58,075 nucleotides of DNA from Gammaproteobacteria bacterium (GCA_021731365.1 JAKFXL010000044.1:1-58075); one strand, 5' to 3'. Shown: positions 8,088-17,388, counted from the stretch's first letter. Notes: generated from the sequence alone by a model not told the origin. Numbers and translations are program-made.

Positions 8088-8674
8088 CTGCTGTTCTCCA
8101 TGTGCGTATCCATAGGATAAACGAGGGTTTTAACTAAAGGCCCTTCGTCCCGTTCATCATCAGGTGTCAGTCGCAAGGTTTTGATGATGTAGGGAACAGA
8201 TAGCCGGTAACCTCCTGGAAAACTATCCCACAGACGGGTGAGATCTTCGGTGCTCATCTCTTCTGGAATTACCTGTACCGAGTCGGTTTCGCCCCAACTG
8301 GGATCGGTAATGCCAACCTCAGCAATGCCAAGATTCATGGCGCTGCCGATGATCTGCATGGCCGTGGAAAGATAGGTGACTTCAGCTTCGTTTTTGTCGC
8401 TCCAGCCGACCAATAAAATATGCAGATTAACCGGCAGTTCAGGGCGTGGAGTTTTTCTTCCCTCGGCGGCGGCCAGATGGCGATTGCGGGCGTAGGGATC
8501 TACAGCAATGCGATACAGGTAGATGCCCAGCGATTCAGTGGTGGGTGTGCCGCTTAACTCTTGCGAACCCAGCAGTTTGACGTTTGGATTGCCGCCAAGC
8601 AGGGCGGCCATGCGTAGCGACAGGCGCTCTTTCAACGCTTGTAAGACCCCCATGCTTGCACGATATCCAGCCAT
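8084..8674 (-). CDS. eCIS terminator/cap protein, Pvc16-like (DUF4255)
   Basis: 196 aa, first gene of the operon. Pvc16/Afp16 family members cap the tube/sheath and fix particle length. Recognisable parts are VLQALKERLSLRM at the N-terminus, ESLGIYLYRIAVDPYARN (the conserved 'l.lyLYri..n...rN'), PELPVNLHILLVGWSDKNEA (the conserved 'LpL.L.YLlt.w....') and FPGGYRLSVPYIIKTLRL. An AGGGAGA ribosome site lies 6 nt before ATG 8674. It is translationally coupled to the next gene through ATGA. About 260 nt of non-coding DNA upstream should contain the operon promoter. Confidence 0.85.
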   Translation of the reverse strand: MAGYRASMGVLQALKERLSLRMAALLGGNPNVKLLGSQELSGTPTTESLGIYLYRIAVDPYARNRHLAAAEGRKTPRPELPVNLHILLVGWSDKNEAEVTYLSTAMQIIGSAMNLGIAEVGITDPSWGETDSVQVIPEEMSTEDLTRLWDSFPGGYRLSVPYIIKTLRLTPDDERDEGPLVKTLVYPMDTHMENSR

Positions 8675-8930
8675 GCCAATCTCCCTGGCGTTTATAATTG
8701 TTGATTAAATCACTTGTTAGATAACGCCGGTATTGATGACTGTTTTGCTAGGTTTTTAATGGTGTTAAAAACAGTGGCGATGGATTTATGGTGTCACAAC
8801 TGCAATTTCTTGTACACAGAGATTTGTGTGAAAATTTCACAGAAATAAAACATTTTTTCTGTCGGGGCTTTAAGGGCAGTTGATACTCTAAATAGTATCA
8901 ACTGCCCTTGTTGAGGGAGAGAGGGGGAAG
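8675..8930 (-). promoter_or_regulatory. Leader/promoter region of the eCIS operon with a 7-bp-arm inverted repeat
   Basis: AT-rich 256-nt gap between the eCIS operon and the DyP peroxidase gene. At 8827-8841 it holds the inverted repeat TGTGAAA-A-TTTCACA, a plausible operator about 155 nt before the first start codon. The arms resemble a CRP half-site, but the spacing is one base short of the CRP consensus. No convincing -35/-10 pair could be picked by eye. The only RNA polymerase or regulator signal offered here is the inverted repeat. Confidence 0.4.
8872..8909 (-). terminator. Perfect 16-bp hairpin downstream of the DyP peroxidase gene
   Basis: Arms 8872-8887 and 8894-8909 are perfectly complementary (AAGGGCAGTTGATACT and its complement) around a 6-nt loop. 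It lies 22 nt past the stop of the minus-strand peroxidase gene, so it can end that transcript. The run of U after the stem is poor on both strands, so it may instead be a stabiliser or a protein-binding palindrome. Confidence 0.5.
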
Positions 8931-9812
8931 CTATTTCTTGAGAGCACGTAAGTCTAAACAGTTATTTTTGATGGGGGGGCACCAGTAATAGCCGCCAGAG
9001 ATGGGGCGTGAAAATGTGAACAGGGCATCGGTGATGCCATCTTCATAACCCGCCATGCGCTCTAACATCATCTCAAAACTATCGAGCGAGTTGACGAAGG
9101 CGACAAAATTAAGTCCGGCTTCATTGCCTTCACTCCATGGCATGGAGCGGCGCACCATAAATGCCTCGGGGCTAAAGCTCTCTTGTGCGGTGCGTTTTAC
9201 ATGGGCTGAGTCGGGGGCGTGCTCCAGCTCCTGGTTGTTGCTTTTGCGGCGGCCGATGGTGGCATCCTGCTCGTCGTCAGACATATGTTCGAAATGGTCA
9301 AAGTTGTGTTGCCACTGCTGTATTGCCACAAAGCTTGAGCCATCTATGCCATCCCCCATGCCGTGGATGATGGCGGCATTAATGGCTTCATTGTCTGTTG
9401 GGTTTTCTGTACCATCTTCATAGCCGGTGAGATCAAGCCCCTTGCCATGTTTAAATCCGTCAAGTACTTCATGCAACCTAAAGTCGTTGGCCAATGCGTG
9501 TTCCAGTTTGCGTGACCGCAGGTGCAGCTCACCAATATCATCGCCACGCAGCCAGAGCCAGAGTGAGTGTTGTGTGGCGGGGATGTCAAAACCGGGGCCA
9601 CTGATGCTGGGGAAAGAGCGCAACCCGGTAATATCTTTGCCCAGTACGGCCAGCAGTGATGGCCCTAGACCAACAACGGTTGAGTGGCCATCGATGAGTT
9701 CTATGAGTGGCTCCAGTGCTGCCAGGTAGTTGTTATCTTCTGGTTCAAAGGTGAAAAACATGTATCGGGAATGGTGGGGGATGGGGTGGAGAATGCCTGT
9801 CTGATAATTCAT
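8931..9812 (-). CDS. DyP-type heme peroxidase
   Basis: 293 aa, dye-decolorising peroxidase, cytoplasmic as no signal peptide is seen. Signatures: GYEDGTENP at residues 130-138 is the GXXDG motif whose Asp (D133) is the distal acid; H204 in HVKRTAQ is the likely proximal heme ligand; R221/R222 in MVRRSMPW supplies the distal Arg. Length fits the compact bacterial B-type group. An AGGAGATC ribosome site sits 5 nt before ATG 9812. Some DyP enzymes are encapsulin cargo, but no encapsulin gene lies next to it. It may be co-transcribed with the upstream rhombosortase, glnD and map genes (28-nt gap to the rhombosortase). Confidence 0.88.
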   Translation of the reverse strand: MNYQTGILHPIPHHSRYMFFTFEPEDNNYLAALEPLIELIDGHSTVVGLGPSLLAVLGKDITGLRSFPSISGPGFDIPATQHSLWLWLRGDDIGELHLRSRKLEHALANDFRLHEVLDGFKHGKGLDLTGYEDGTENPTDNEAINAAIIHGMGDGIDGSSFVAIQQWQHNFDHFEHMSDDEQDATIGRRKSNNQELEHAPDSAHVKRTAQESFSPEAFMVRRSMPWSEGNEAGLNFVAFVNSLDSFEMMLERMAGYEDGITDALFTFSRPISGGYYWCPPIKNNCLDLRALKK

Positions 9813-9840
9813 TAAGATCTCCTACTGGAATAAATTTTTC

Positions 9841-10455
9841 TTAATAGTTGCCGTTCTTGGCAGATGAGTCAAATTTATTCTCAGGTTGTTTGTGTGGTTT
9901 GAATATCAGCGCAGCGATGGCACCCCCTATCGCACCCAGCAGGTGTGATTCGACGATGACTGGGCCACCTGCCATGTCAGCAGTGCCTGGCATGGGGCCA
10001 TATATCTGCTCCCATAACAGTTTGGCGATGATTACTGTGAGCAGCAGTGCTTCACGATGGTCGCCACGGCGTATGCCGCCTATGGTGCCGGCTACAAACA
10101 GGCCGTGCAGCAGGCCGGAGAGTCCGACATACCATGTCACTTCGGGCATGAACCAATACAGCCCCAGGGTGACGGTGAGCGCGCTGAAGAGGGTGATGAA
10201 TAACCATCGACCTGTTGTAAATGTAGGCCAGAACAACCCCCAGATCAGCCCTAACCCAAGGGCGTTCAGGATCATGTGTGACCAGCCCAGGTGAACGATG
10301 TTGCCACTGAGTAGTCGCCATAGCTGATGGGTAGTAAAAATATCTGATTGGTAGCGTAGCAGCTCAGTGGCTGCGTTGCCGATAAGTGCAAAAATTGTAG
10401 AAAACAGAATGAGTATAATCGGGAGTAGGTGTGGGCGTAGACGATCTTGTCTCAT
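9841..10455 (-). CDS. rrtA: Rhombosortase (rhomboid-family GlyGly-CTERM processing protease)
   Basis: 204 aa polytopic membrane protein with about six hydrophobic segments. The catalytic dyad is visible: Ser113 in YVGLSGLLHGL (rhomboid G-x-S-G followed by LHG, as in rhombosortases) and His171 in VIVESHLLGAIGG. An N-terminal HLGWSHMILNALG segment matches the rhomboid 'H...N' region. Rhombosortases cleave proteins ending in a GlyGly-CTERM tail so that they can be exported or lipidated at the surface. No GlyGly-CTERM substrate is seen in the window. The start overlaps the glnD stop (ATGA). Confidence 0.8.
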   Translation of the reverse strand: MRQDRLRPHLLPIILILFSTIFALIGNAATELLRYQSDIFTTHQLWRLLSGNIVHLGWSHMILNALGLGLIWGLFWPTFTTGRWLFITLFSALTVTLGLYWFMPEVTWYVGLSGLLHGLFVAGTIGGIRRGDHREALLLTVIIAKLLWEQIYGPMPGTADMAGGPVIVESHLLGAIGGAIAALIFKPHKQPENKFDSSAKNGNY

Positions 10456-13100
10456 TTTGTCAGATAGCTGCTTAAGGTCTGTTTTAATGTGGCAAGTTGT
10501 TCGTTGTTGGTGACCGGCTGTCCGTTATTGTCAACGATGAAAAAGACATCTTCAACCCGTTCACCCACGGTGCAGATTTTGGCATTTTGCAGGTCGATAT
10601 CACACTCCATCAAGGTTCTGCCAACCGCTGACAGTATGCCGGGACGATCGGCAGTAATTAACTCCATGATGGTGCGTTGGTTTCGCAGATCCTGATCGAA
10701 GTTGATCTGTGTGGGGGTATGAAAATGTTTTAGTTGCCGGGCGCTGCGACGTTCAACCTTTTTATCGATGAACTGAGGGTGGCTTAGTTCGCGTTTGAGT
10801 TGAGCCAGAATGTCTTCAATGCGATGACCACTGCTGATGGTGGCACCATTCTCTTCGAGCACCACATAGGTGTCGAAGGTGTAATCTTTATCTGAGGTGA
10901 TGATGCGGGCATCTACTACGGTCAGTCCGAGCTGATCGAGGCTGCGGGTGGTGACGGCAAAGAGGTGGTTGGCGTAGGGCATGTGAATAAAGATTTCGGT
11001 ACCGCCACGCTCGGCCTCCTGCTGTACCAGTATCAGCGGAAAATCGCGTGCACTGTTTAAAATAATCGCTTCGCTATGCCAGGCGATCTGTTCGGCGTTG
11101 TGGCGTAAAAAATAGTCTTCAGGCAGGCTGTTCCAGAGTTTTGTGATAGCGGTGCTGTTGATGTTGGCGCTGTTGAGTTTTTTGAGGGCGCTCTCTTTTG
11201 TCTCATTGATCAATTCACTGTGATCGATAGGATTTTCTAACCCGCGCCTGAGGACGCGCACCGTGGCTTGGTATAGATCAAAGAGCAGGGCATCTTTCCA
11301 GCTGTTCCAGAGTGTTTTGTTGGTGCCGCGAATATCCGCCACGGTGAGCAGGTAGAGATGATCGAGACGGTTTTTATCACCCATCTGTGCGGCAAAGTGT
11401 GCAACTATCTCCGGATCGCTAATATCTTTGCGTTGGGCGGTGCTGGACATCAGCAGGTGATTTTTAACCAGCCACGCGACCAGCCGTGCATCGTGGTTGC
11501 TCAGGCTGTGCTGTTGGCAAAACTCCAGTGCATCGTGAGACCCCAGTTCAGAATGGTCACCACCACGCCCTTTGGCGATATCGTGGAACACTCCACCCAG
11601 ATAGAGCAGCTCCAGTTTAGGGATTTTTTTGATCAGTTGACTGCAATAGGGAAGTTCGTCGTTGTGGGTATTGATGGTCATGCGGCGTAAATTACGGAGA
11701 ACCATGAGTGTATGTTCGTCGACTGTATATATATGGAACAGGTCGTACTGCATCAACCCCACAATTTTGCCAAACGGAGGCAGATAGCAGGCCAGAATGC
11801 CGTAGCGATTCATGCGTCTGAGTTCATGGGTGACGCCGTGAGGTTGGCGGAATATTTCCATGAACAGTGTGCGATTCCGTAGATCCTGGCGAAAGGCGTT
11901 GTCGATGAGGTTGCGGTGTTTTCTGATGAGACGGATGGTGGTGGCGCGTACCCCTTTGATTTCGGGATGCTGCTGGATCAGGAGAAAAATTTCGAGCAGG
12001 GCAAAGGGATAGTTTTGAAAAACCTGTTTATGGGTCACCTCAATAAACCCTTTGCTGACCTGAAAGCGTTTGTTGAGTGGCGTCGGGGTGTTAACGTCAT
12101 CTTTGAGTAAAATGGCCTCCTGAAATAGTTGCAGCAACATTTCGTTGAGACGATTCAGCTCCATAATGGTGCGATAGTACTGTTTCATGAACTGCTCTAC
12201 GGCCAGTACTGATTCCTGGGTCTGGTAGCCAAACTGCTCTGCCAAGGTGCGCTGGTAATCAAATAGCAGTCGGTCCTCACGCCGTTTGGTCAATATGTGG
12301 AGTGCAAAGCGTATCTTCCAGAGAAAATTTTGACCTTCTATCAGTTCGCCGTGCTCTGCCTCGGTGAGAAAACTGTGTTTGACGAGGTCGTGCAGGGTGG
12401 TGGCGTTGAAGTGGCGTTTGGCGACCCAGCCAATCATCTGGATGTCACGCATGCCGCCCGGTCCCTCTTTGATATTGGGCTCCAGGTTGTAGGCGGTATC
12501 ATCAAATTTGCGGTGGCGCTGAATCTGCTCTTGCCATTTGGCCTCAAAAAAATCGCGGCTGGGCCAGATCTGGTCGGGCCCCGTTAGTTGGCGCATGGCA
12601 GTGAGTAGTTCGACGGGGCCAGCGATAGGGCGCGATTCCATCAGGTTGGTAGCAATGGTGATGTCCAGGCTGGCCTGCTCAACACACTCCTGCAGGGAGC
12701 GCACGCTATGTCCCACCTCAAGACCAATGTCCCAGAGAAACATGACAAAAAGCTCTAGCGCAGCGCGGTAGTGGTCGTGTTTGTTGTCGCGCAGCAAGAT
12801 CAGGATATCGATATCTGAACCAGGATGGAGTTCACCACGACCATAACCACCCACGGCGATAAGGGAAATGTTGGGATCATTGGTCGTAAAGTAGTCGCGC
12901 CAGGCATGATGCAGCAAACGATCAATCAATTGTGCCTGGAATGTCACTAGGTTTGTAGTGCTCTCACCCTCCAGGAAAAGATCTTTGATACGTTCTTTAC
13001 TGTCGCGCAACGTTTCGCGAAACAGCTGCACAGTCGGTTGGTCACTCTTTAGTAGCGTTTCAAACTGCTGTTCATCAAAGATCGCTGTCAGGGCGGTCAT
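10452..13100 (-). CDS. glnD: Bifunctional PII uridylyltransferase / uridylyl-removing enzyme
   Basis: 882 aa, the nitrogen sensor that uridylylates or deuridylylates PII according to glutamine level. Domains in order: the nucleotidyltransferase with GGYGRGELHPGSDID at residues 84-98; the GlnD linker domain including EGPGGMRDIQMIGWVAKRHF; the HD hydrolase near residues 500-520 (GGVFHDIAKGRGGDHSELGS); and two C-terminal ACT domains, the second starting TIMELITADRPGILSAVGRT. All motifs are intact and the length is normal for the family (about 850-900). It sits 2 nt after the map stop and is coupled by ATGA to the rhombosortase gene. glnD next to map is common in gammaproteobacteria. Confidence 0.97.
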   Translation of the reverse strand: MTALTAIFDEQQFETLLKSDQPTVQLFRETLRDSKERIKDLFLEGESTTNLVTFQAQLIDRLLHHAWRDYFTTNDPNISLIAVGGYGRGELHPGSDIDILILLRDNKHDHYRAALELFVMFLWDIGLEVGHSVRSLQECVEQASLDITIATNLMESRPIAGPVELLTAMRQLTGPDQIWPSRDFFEAKWQEQIQRHRKFDDTAYNLEPNIKEGPGGMRDIQMIGWVAKRHFNATTLHDLVKHSFLTEAEHGELIEGQNFLWKIRFALHILTKRREDRLLFDYQRTLAEQFGYQTQESVLAVEQFMKQYYRTIMELNRLNEMLLQLFQEAILLKDDVNTPTPLNKRFQVSKGFIEVTHKQVFQNYPFALLEIFLLIQQHPEIKGVRATTIRLIRKHRNLIDNAFRQDLRNRTLFMEIFRQPHGVTHELRRMNRYGILACYLPPFGKIVGLMQYDLFHIYTVDEHTLMVLRNLRRMTINTHNDELPYCSQLIKKIPKLELLYLGGVFHDIAKGRGGDHSELGSHDALEFCQQHSLSNHDARLVAWLVKNHLLMSSTAQRKDISDPEIVAHFAAQMGDKNRLDHLYLLTVADIRGTNKTLWNSWKDALLFDLYQATVRVLRRGLENPIDHSELINETKESALKKLNSANINSTAITKLWNSLPEDYFLRHNAEQIAWHSEAIILNSARDFPLILVQQEAERGGTEIFIHMPYANHLFAVTTRSLDQLGLTVVDARIITSDKDYTFDTYVVLEENGATISSGHRIEDILAQLKRELSHPQFIDKKVERRSARQLKHFHTPTQINFDQDLRNQRTIMELITADRPGILSAVGRTLMECDIDLQNAKICTVGERVEDVFFIVDNNGQPVTNNEQLATLKQTLSSYLTK

Positions 13101-13102
13101 GG

Positions 13103-13873
13103 TCAGGCAAAGGATTCTTCTGGGCGCAGGGTCAGGATTTCATGGCCCGTCTCTGTCACCAGGATGGTGTGCTCCCATTGTGCTGAAAGGCTACGGTCCT
13201 TGGTGACAACGGTCCATTTGTCCGGCAGCAGTTTAACGTGGCGTTTGCCAGTATTGATCATAGGTTCGATGGTGAAGATCATGCCAGCATGCAGTTCGAC
13301 CCCGGTATTGGGGGTGCCATAATGTACAATCTGCGGCTCTTCGTGGAATTTACTGCCAATGCCATGGCCGCAATACTCGCGCACCACGGATAGCCCAAGC
13401 CCCTCGGCGTACGTCTGGATTACATGGCCGATATCGCCCAGTCTGTTACCGGGTTTGACCATTGCTATACCTAGTTTGAGGCACTCGTAGCTAGCCTCGC
13501 AGACACGGCGCGCCAGGATGGATGGCTCACCTATATAAAACATCTTGCTGGTATCACCGTGGTAGCCGTCTTTGATAACGGTAATGTCGATGTTCACGAT
13601 ATCACCATTTTTCAATACCTTATCGCCAGGAATGCCGTGGCACACCTGATGATTGACGGAGGTGCAGATGGATTTGGGAAAACCATGGTAGTTAAGCGGT
13701 GCCGGGATTGCCTGCTGGACGTCAACAATATAGTCGTGGCAGATCTGGTTAAGTTCGTCGGTTGTGATGCCTGGTTTGACGTGTGGTTCGATCATTGTCA
13801 GCACTTCTGCGGCCAAACGACCGGCAACGCGCATTTTTTCGATTTCTTCAGGGGTTTTTATCATGCTGGTCAT
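13103..13873 (-). CDS. map: Methionine aminopeptidase type I
   Basis: 256 aa, removes the N-terminal Met from nascent proteins. All five metal ligands are visible: the two Asp in NIDITVIKDGYHGDTSKMF, His in CGHGIGSKFHEEP, Glu in FTIEPMI and Glu in QWEHTILVTETG. The start is set at ATG 13873 (MTSMIKTPEEIEKMRVAG), which aligns with the usual E. coli-type N-terminus. The open frame continues upstream to 14200 but that extension overlaps the rpsB leader and promoter and is not protein-like. ATG 13864 is a second choice. It is divergent from rpsB, as in E. coli. Confidence 0.95.
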   Translation of the reverse strand: MTSMIKTPEEIEKMRVAGRLAAEVLTMIEPHVKPGITTDELNQICHDYIVDVQQAIPAPLNYHGFPKSICTSVNHQVCHGIPGDKVLKNGDIVNIDITVIKDGYHGDTSKMFYIGEPSILARRVCEASYECLKLGIAMVKPGNRLGDIGHVIQTYAEGLGLSVVREYCGHGIGSKFHEEPQIVHYGTPNTGVELHAGMIFTIEPMINTGKRHVKLLPDKWTVVTKDRSLSAQWEHTILVTETGHEILTLRPEESFA

Positions 13874-14028
13874 AGGCAGGGTGTGTTCTTGAGTGGTGGT
13901 TATGGGCGTGTTCGACGCGATAGCCGGGCCAGTTGCCCGGAGTGTTGATAAGATATTAACGTGTTTGCATCCCATTGTCAGCCATCGCTTTTTTCCAAAA
14001 ACAGGGGGTGGACCCCAGGTTATGGAGA

Positions 14029-14057
14029 TTGAGTCGGTCACCGGTTTATGGTATAAA
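14029..14057 (+). promoter_or_regulatory. Sigma70 promoter of rpsB-tsf
   Basis: The -35 box TTGAGT at 14029-14034, a 17-nt spacer, and the -10 box TATAAA at 14052-14057, followed by a GC-rich GCGCGCC discriminator typical of promoters for translation genes. Transcription would begin near 14064, leaving a leader of about 150 nt before rpsB. Confidence 0.7.
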
Positions 14058-14063
14058 GCGCGC

Positions 14064-14213
14064 CAACCAGCGGTAATTGCTGGTGTTTCAGGCGCCGACA
14101 ATGGTCGGTAATTCGCACACACATCGGCACAGTTGCCTGGGTGCCCCCGGATCTTCCGGCGGGTTGGCAGCTGGGATGTGTGGAGGACCAACCCATACAA
14201 ACTGGAGTTTTTA
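14064..14213 (+). promoter_or_regulatory. Structured rpsB 5' leader, likely S2 autoregulation element
   Basis: The ~150-nt leader contains stacked hairpins: ACCAGC (14066-14071) with GCTGGT (14079-14084) around GGTAATT, and CCGAC (14095-14099) with GTCGG (14104-14108). In gammaproteobacteria the rpsB leader binds ribosomal protein S2 and represses its own translation. Length, position and the hairpins fit that element; no covariance model was run. The GGAG ribosome site is at 14204-14207. Confidence 0.55.
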
Positions 14214-15014
14214 ATGTCTACTGTAACAATGCGTCAAATGTTGGAAGCGGGTGTTCACTTTGGTCACCAGACACGCTACTGGAACCCCAAAATGGGCCAG
14301 TATATCTTCGGTGATCGTAACCGTATCCACATCATCAACCTTGAAAAAACCTTGCCGATGTTCAATGACGCCATGAATTTCCTTGGCAGCGTTGCCGCCA
14401 AGCGTGGCAAAGTTCTGTTTGTTGGCACCAAGCGTTCTGCTCAGGACATCATTCGTGAAGAGGCCCTCCGTTGTGGCATGCCATATATCAACCATCGTTG
14501 GTTGGGCGGCATGCTGACTAACTTTAAAACCATTAAACAGTCAATCAAACGTTTGAAAGAGCTTGAGGCGATGGAGCTGGATGGTAGTTTTAACCGCTTC
14601 AATAAAAAAGAGCAGCTTACCCTGAGTCGCGAGATGATCAAGCTGGAGCGTAGTATTGGTGGTATCAAAAACATGGAAACACTGCCGGATGCAATCTTTT
14701 TGATTGACGTTGGCCACGAGAAGATTGCTATCCAAGAGTCCAAGACATTGGGTATCCCGGTTGTTGGCGTGGTCGATACTAATAATGACCCGCGTGTTGT
14801 TGACTATATCATTCCTGGTAATGATGACTCAGCACGTGCCATCTCTTTGTATGCTTGTGGTGTTGCCGATGCTGTCATTAATGCTCGTGGTGCTGATCTT
14901 GCCATTAATACGCCAGATGATTTTGTTGAAATGGATGATGAAAGCAAGGTTAAAACCAGTGTTAAAAAGCCTAAGAAAATCACTGAAGCAGCTGCTGGTG
15001 ATGCGTCGGCTTAA
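14214..15014 (+). CDS. rpsB: 30S ribosomal protein S2
   Basis: 266 aa. S2 binds the head/body hinge of the 30S subunit and is needed for S1 binding. The N-terminus [20 protein letters not shown] and the stretches [37 protein letters not shown] and [20 protein letters not shown] are near-invariant S2 sequence. ATG 14214 is chosen because GGAG lies 7 nt upstream and the N-terminus matches the family; the frame is open for 27 more codons but these lie in the structured leader. The C-terminus is acidic/lysine-rich as usual. Confidence 0.98.
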   Translation: MSTVTMRQMLEAGVHFGHQTRYWNPKMGQYIFGDRNRIHIINLEKTLPMFNDAMNFLGSVAAKRGKVLFVGTKRSAQDIIREEALRCGMPYINHRWLGGMLTNFKTIKQSIKRLKELEAMELDGSFNRFNKKEQLTLSREMIKLERSIGGIKNMETLPDAIFLIDVGHEKIAIQESKTLGIPVVGVVDTNNDPRVVDYIIPGNDDSARAISLYACGVADAVINARGADLAINTPDDFVEMDDESKVKTSVKKPKKITEAAAGDASA

Positions 15015-15042
15015 ACTGGTTTTTATATGCTGAGTACATAGG

Positions 15043-15073
15043 CTGCCCCCTGTTATGAAACAGTCGGGGGCAG
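15043..15073 (+). terminator. Hairpin between rpsB and tsf (attenuator-like)
   Basis: CTGCCCCC at 15043-15050 pairs with GGGGGCAG at 15066-15073, with inner TGTT/AACA pairing; a TTTTTT run follows 11 nt later. The rpsB-tsf gap commonly contains a partial terminator that lowers tsf transcription relative to rpsB. The T-run does not directly follow the stem, so read-through is expected. Confidence 0.55.
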
Positions 15074-15127
15074 TCTCTCTAGCTTTTTTGATGGTTTTAT
15101 AAACGAATTTTAAGTGAGGTTGAGGCG

Positions 15128-16012
15128 ATGGAAATTACAGCAGCCCTAGTGAAAGAACTGCGTGAGCGTACTGGCTCTGGCATGATGGAATGTAAAAGAG
15201 CGTTGGTTGAAACCAATGGTGATATTGAAGTGGCCATTGAACTAATGCGTAAGGCCGGTCTGGCTCGGGCAGATAAAAAATCTGATCGTATCGCCGCTGA
15301 AGGTGCCATTATTGCTGCACGCAGTGCTGATGGTAAACAGGCCGTTCTGGTTGAAGTGAATTCTGAAACCGACTTTGTGGCTAAAGGTGATGCCTTCAAG
15401 GTGTTTTCTGATGAAGTTGTGCAGTGCGCGCTGGACAGCGGCGTGAGCACGGGTGAGGCGCTGTTGAGCACCCCAGTCACCAAGGGTTCTGACCTGACGG
15501 TGGCCGACCGTACCAAGGAGCTGATTGCCAAAGTGGGTGAGAAGATCTCCGTACGTCGTATGTGCCGCGTTGAGTCTACAGGCGTTGTGGGTGCTTACCT
15601 GCACGGTACGCGTATCGGCGTTCTGGTGGGACTGGAAGGGGGTGACGAAGAGTTGGCACGTGATATCGCCATGCACATTGCTGCCAGCAGGCCAATCTGT
15701 ATCAGTTCCGAGCAGGTCCCTGCCGAAGAGATTGCAAAAGAACGAGAAATCTTCATTGCTCAGGCAGCTGAAAGTGGCAAACCCGCTGACATCATCGAAA
15801 AAATGGTGGATGGGCGTATCGCCAAGTTCCTGAAGGAAATCACTCTTTTGGGACAGCCGTTTGTGAAAAATCCGGATCAGACGATAGAAAAGCTGCTGGC
15901 GTCCAAAGGGGCCAAAGTGGTCCGTTTTGAACGTATCGAAGCTGGTGAAGGCATTGAAAAGAAAGCGGAAGACTTCGTTGCTGAAGTAATGGCCCAAGCG
16001 AAAGGAGCCTAA
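15128..16012 (+). CDS. tsf: Elongation factor Ts
   Basis: 294 aa, nucleotide exchange factor for EF-Tu. It has the N-terminal UBA-like region [20 protein letters not shown] (the 'RERTGAGMMDCKKAL' signature), then KADKKSDR-like [25 protein letters not shown] (the conserved 'NcETDFVA'), and the C-terminal dimerisation domain with [15 protein letters not shown]. Full family length. The start ATG 15128 is preceded by TGAGGT. It is the second gene of the rpsB operon, followed 3 nt later by pyrH. Confidence 0.98.
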   Translation: MEITAALVKELRERTGSGMMECKRALVETNGDIEVAIELMRKAGLARADKKSDRIAAEGAIIAARSADGKQAVLVEVNSETDFVAKGDAFKVFSDEVVQCALDSGVSTGEALLSTPVTKGSDLTVADRTKELIAKVGEKISVRRMCRVESTGVVGAYLHGTRIGVLVGLEGGDEELARDIAMHIAASRPICISSEQVPAEEIAKEREIFIAQAAESGKPADIIEKMVDGRIAKFLKEITLLGQPFVKNPDQTIEKLLASKGAKVVRFERIEAGEGIEKKAEDFVAEVMAQAKGA

Positions 16013-16015
16013 CCT

Positions 16016-16756
16016 GTGAATAGTAGCGGCGCTAAATCTGGATATAAGCGGGTATTGCTTAAACTGAGTGGCGAAGCACTGATGGGTGAGGGTCAATTTG
16101 GTATTGACCCTTACACCATTGACCGTATTGCGGGTGAGGTGAAAGAGCTGATTGATGCGGGCATCGAAATTGGCATGGTGATTGGTGGCGGCAATCTGTT
16201 TCGTGGTGCTGGTTTGGCAGAAGCAGGCATGGAGCGTGTCACCGGTGACCATATGGGCATGCTGGCGACGGTGATGAATGCACTGGCCATGCAGGATGCC
16301 CTTGAGCATCACGGGATGTTTGCCCGTGTTATGTCAGCGATTAAAATCAATCAGATCTGTGAGGATTACATCCGTCGTCGTGCTGTACGCCATCTTGAAA
16401 AAGGGCGTGTTGTGATCTTTGCTGCGGGTACTGGTAACCCGTTTTTTACGACGGATTCCGCCGCCAGCCTGCGTGCGATAGAAATTAATGCTGATCTGCT
16501 GATTAAGGCAACCAAGGTTGACGGTGTCTATACCGCCGATCCCAAAAAAGACCCTAATGCTACTCGTTACGATAGTTTGACTTATGATTCTGTGCTGGAC
16601 CAGCGATTGATGGTCATGGATGCAACGGCGATTGTATTGTGCCGTGATCACGATATGCCGCTGTGTGTCCTCGATATCAATAAACCTGGTGCGCTCATGA
16701 GCGCTATTATGGGTGGCAAAGAGGGAACATTTGTTAGCAAGGGAGTTGAACCATGA
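16016..16756 (+). CDS. pyrH: UMP kinase
   Basis: 246 aa, amino-acid-kinase-fold enzyme phosphorylating UMP to UDP. Motifs: [13 protein letters not shown] at the N-terminus, [13 protein letters not shown] (phosphate-binding glycine loop), [37 protein letters not shown] and the uridylate-site [18 protein letters not shown]. The start is GTG 16016, with AAAGGAG 8 nt upstream. The stop overlaps the frr start (ATGA). Confidence 0.97.
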   Translation: MNSSGAKSGYKRVLLKLSGEALMGEGQFGIDPYTIDRIAGEVKELIDAGIEIGMVIGGGNLFRGAGLAEAGMERVTGDHMGMLATVMNALAMQDALEHHGMFARVMSAIKINQICEDYIRRRAVRHLEKGRVVIFAAGTGNPFFTTDSAASLRAIEINADLLIKATKVDGVYTADPKKDPNATRYDSLTYDSVLDQRLMVMDATAIVLCRDHDMPLCVLDINKPGALMSAIMGGKEGTFVSKGVEP

Positions 16757-17310
16757 TTGAAGATCTCAAAAAAGATGCAGTTGCACGTATGTGCAAGAGC
16801 ATTGAAACCTTGAAGGATGAGATGTCCAAAATCAGAACTGGACGTGCCCATGTGAGCTTGTTGGATCAGATAAAAATTAATTATTACGGCAACGAAGTGC
16901 CGCTGGCTCAGGCAGCCACTGTCTCTGTGTCGGATGCCAGAACGTTGTCAGTGCAGCCGTGGGAAAAAGCGATGATCCCTGTGGTTGAAAAAGCGATTTT
17001 GAGTTCAGGGCTGGGTTTGAATCCGATGACCTCAGGTCCGGTGATTCGTGTGCCTCTACCCTCGTTGACTGAAGAGCGCCGCAAAGACATGATCAAGATT
17101 GTTCGCGCTGAAGCGGAAGGCGCAAAAGTAGCGATTCGTAACATCCGCCGTGATGTGAATGGCGACTTTAAGACGCTCTTGAAAGATAAAGATATTACTG
17201 AAGATGATTGTCGCGGTGCCGAGGATGCAATTCAGAAATCTACTGATAAATATATTGCTGAAGTGGATCAGGTGCTGGCGGCAAAAGAGAAGGATCTGTT
17301 GGAAATCTAA
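16753..17310 (+). CDS. frr: Ribosome recycling factor
   Basis: 185 aa, the usual length. With EF-G it splits post-termination ribosomes. Conserved stretches include [60 protein letters not shown] and [20 protein letters not shown] followed by IRNIRRDVN. It is coupled to pyrH by a 4-nt overlap and is followed within 13 nt by a strong intrinsic terminator. Confidence 0.98.
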   Translation: MIEDLKKDAVARMCKSIETLKDEMSKIRTGRAHVSLLDQIKINYYGNEVPLAQAATVSVSDARTLSVQPWEKAMIPVVEKAILSSGLGLNPMTSGPVIRVPLPSLTEERRKDMIKIVRAEAEGAKVAIRNIRRDVNGDFKTLLKDKDITEDDCRGAEDAIQKSTDKYIAEVDQVLAAKEKDLLEI

Positions 17311-17322
17311 GCCGCAGTTGAG

Positions 17323-17346
17323 AGGGAGCGCATGCGCTCCCTTTTT
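17323..17346 (+). terminator. Intrinsic terminator between frr and uppS
   Basis: A perfect palindrome at 17323-17342 (AGGGAGCGCA and its complement) is followed directly by a run of T to 17346. This is a textbook rho-independent terminator or attenuator splitting the translation genes from the isoprenoid/envelope genes. Confidence 0.85.
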
Positions 17347-17388
17347 AAATTCAGGCGTGGCCCAAGTGGTAATTCACAAAAAATAACA

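Noticed and set aside
8827..8841. CRP binding site
   Set aside because: The arms match TGTGA/TCACA but the spacing is 5 nt instead of 6, so it is recorded only as an inverted repeat.
13874..14200. N-terminal extension of map by 109 residues
   Set aside because: It would run across the rpsB promoter and leader, and methionine aminopeptidase normally starts at the position chosen.
15242..16312. Open frame of 356 codons antisense to tsf and pyrH
   Set aside because: It is the mirror of two highly conserved genes, its product has no family features, and no ribosome site or promoter supports it.
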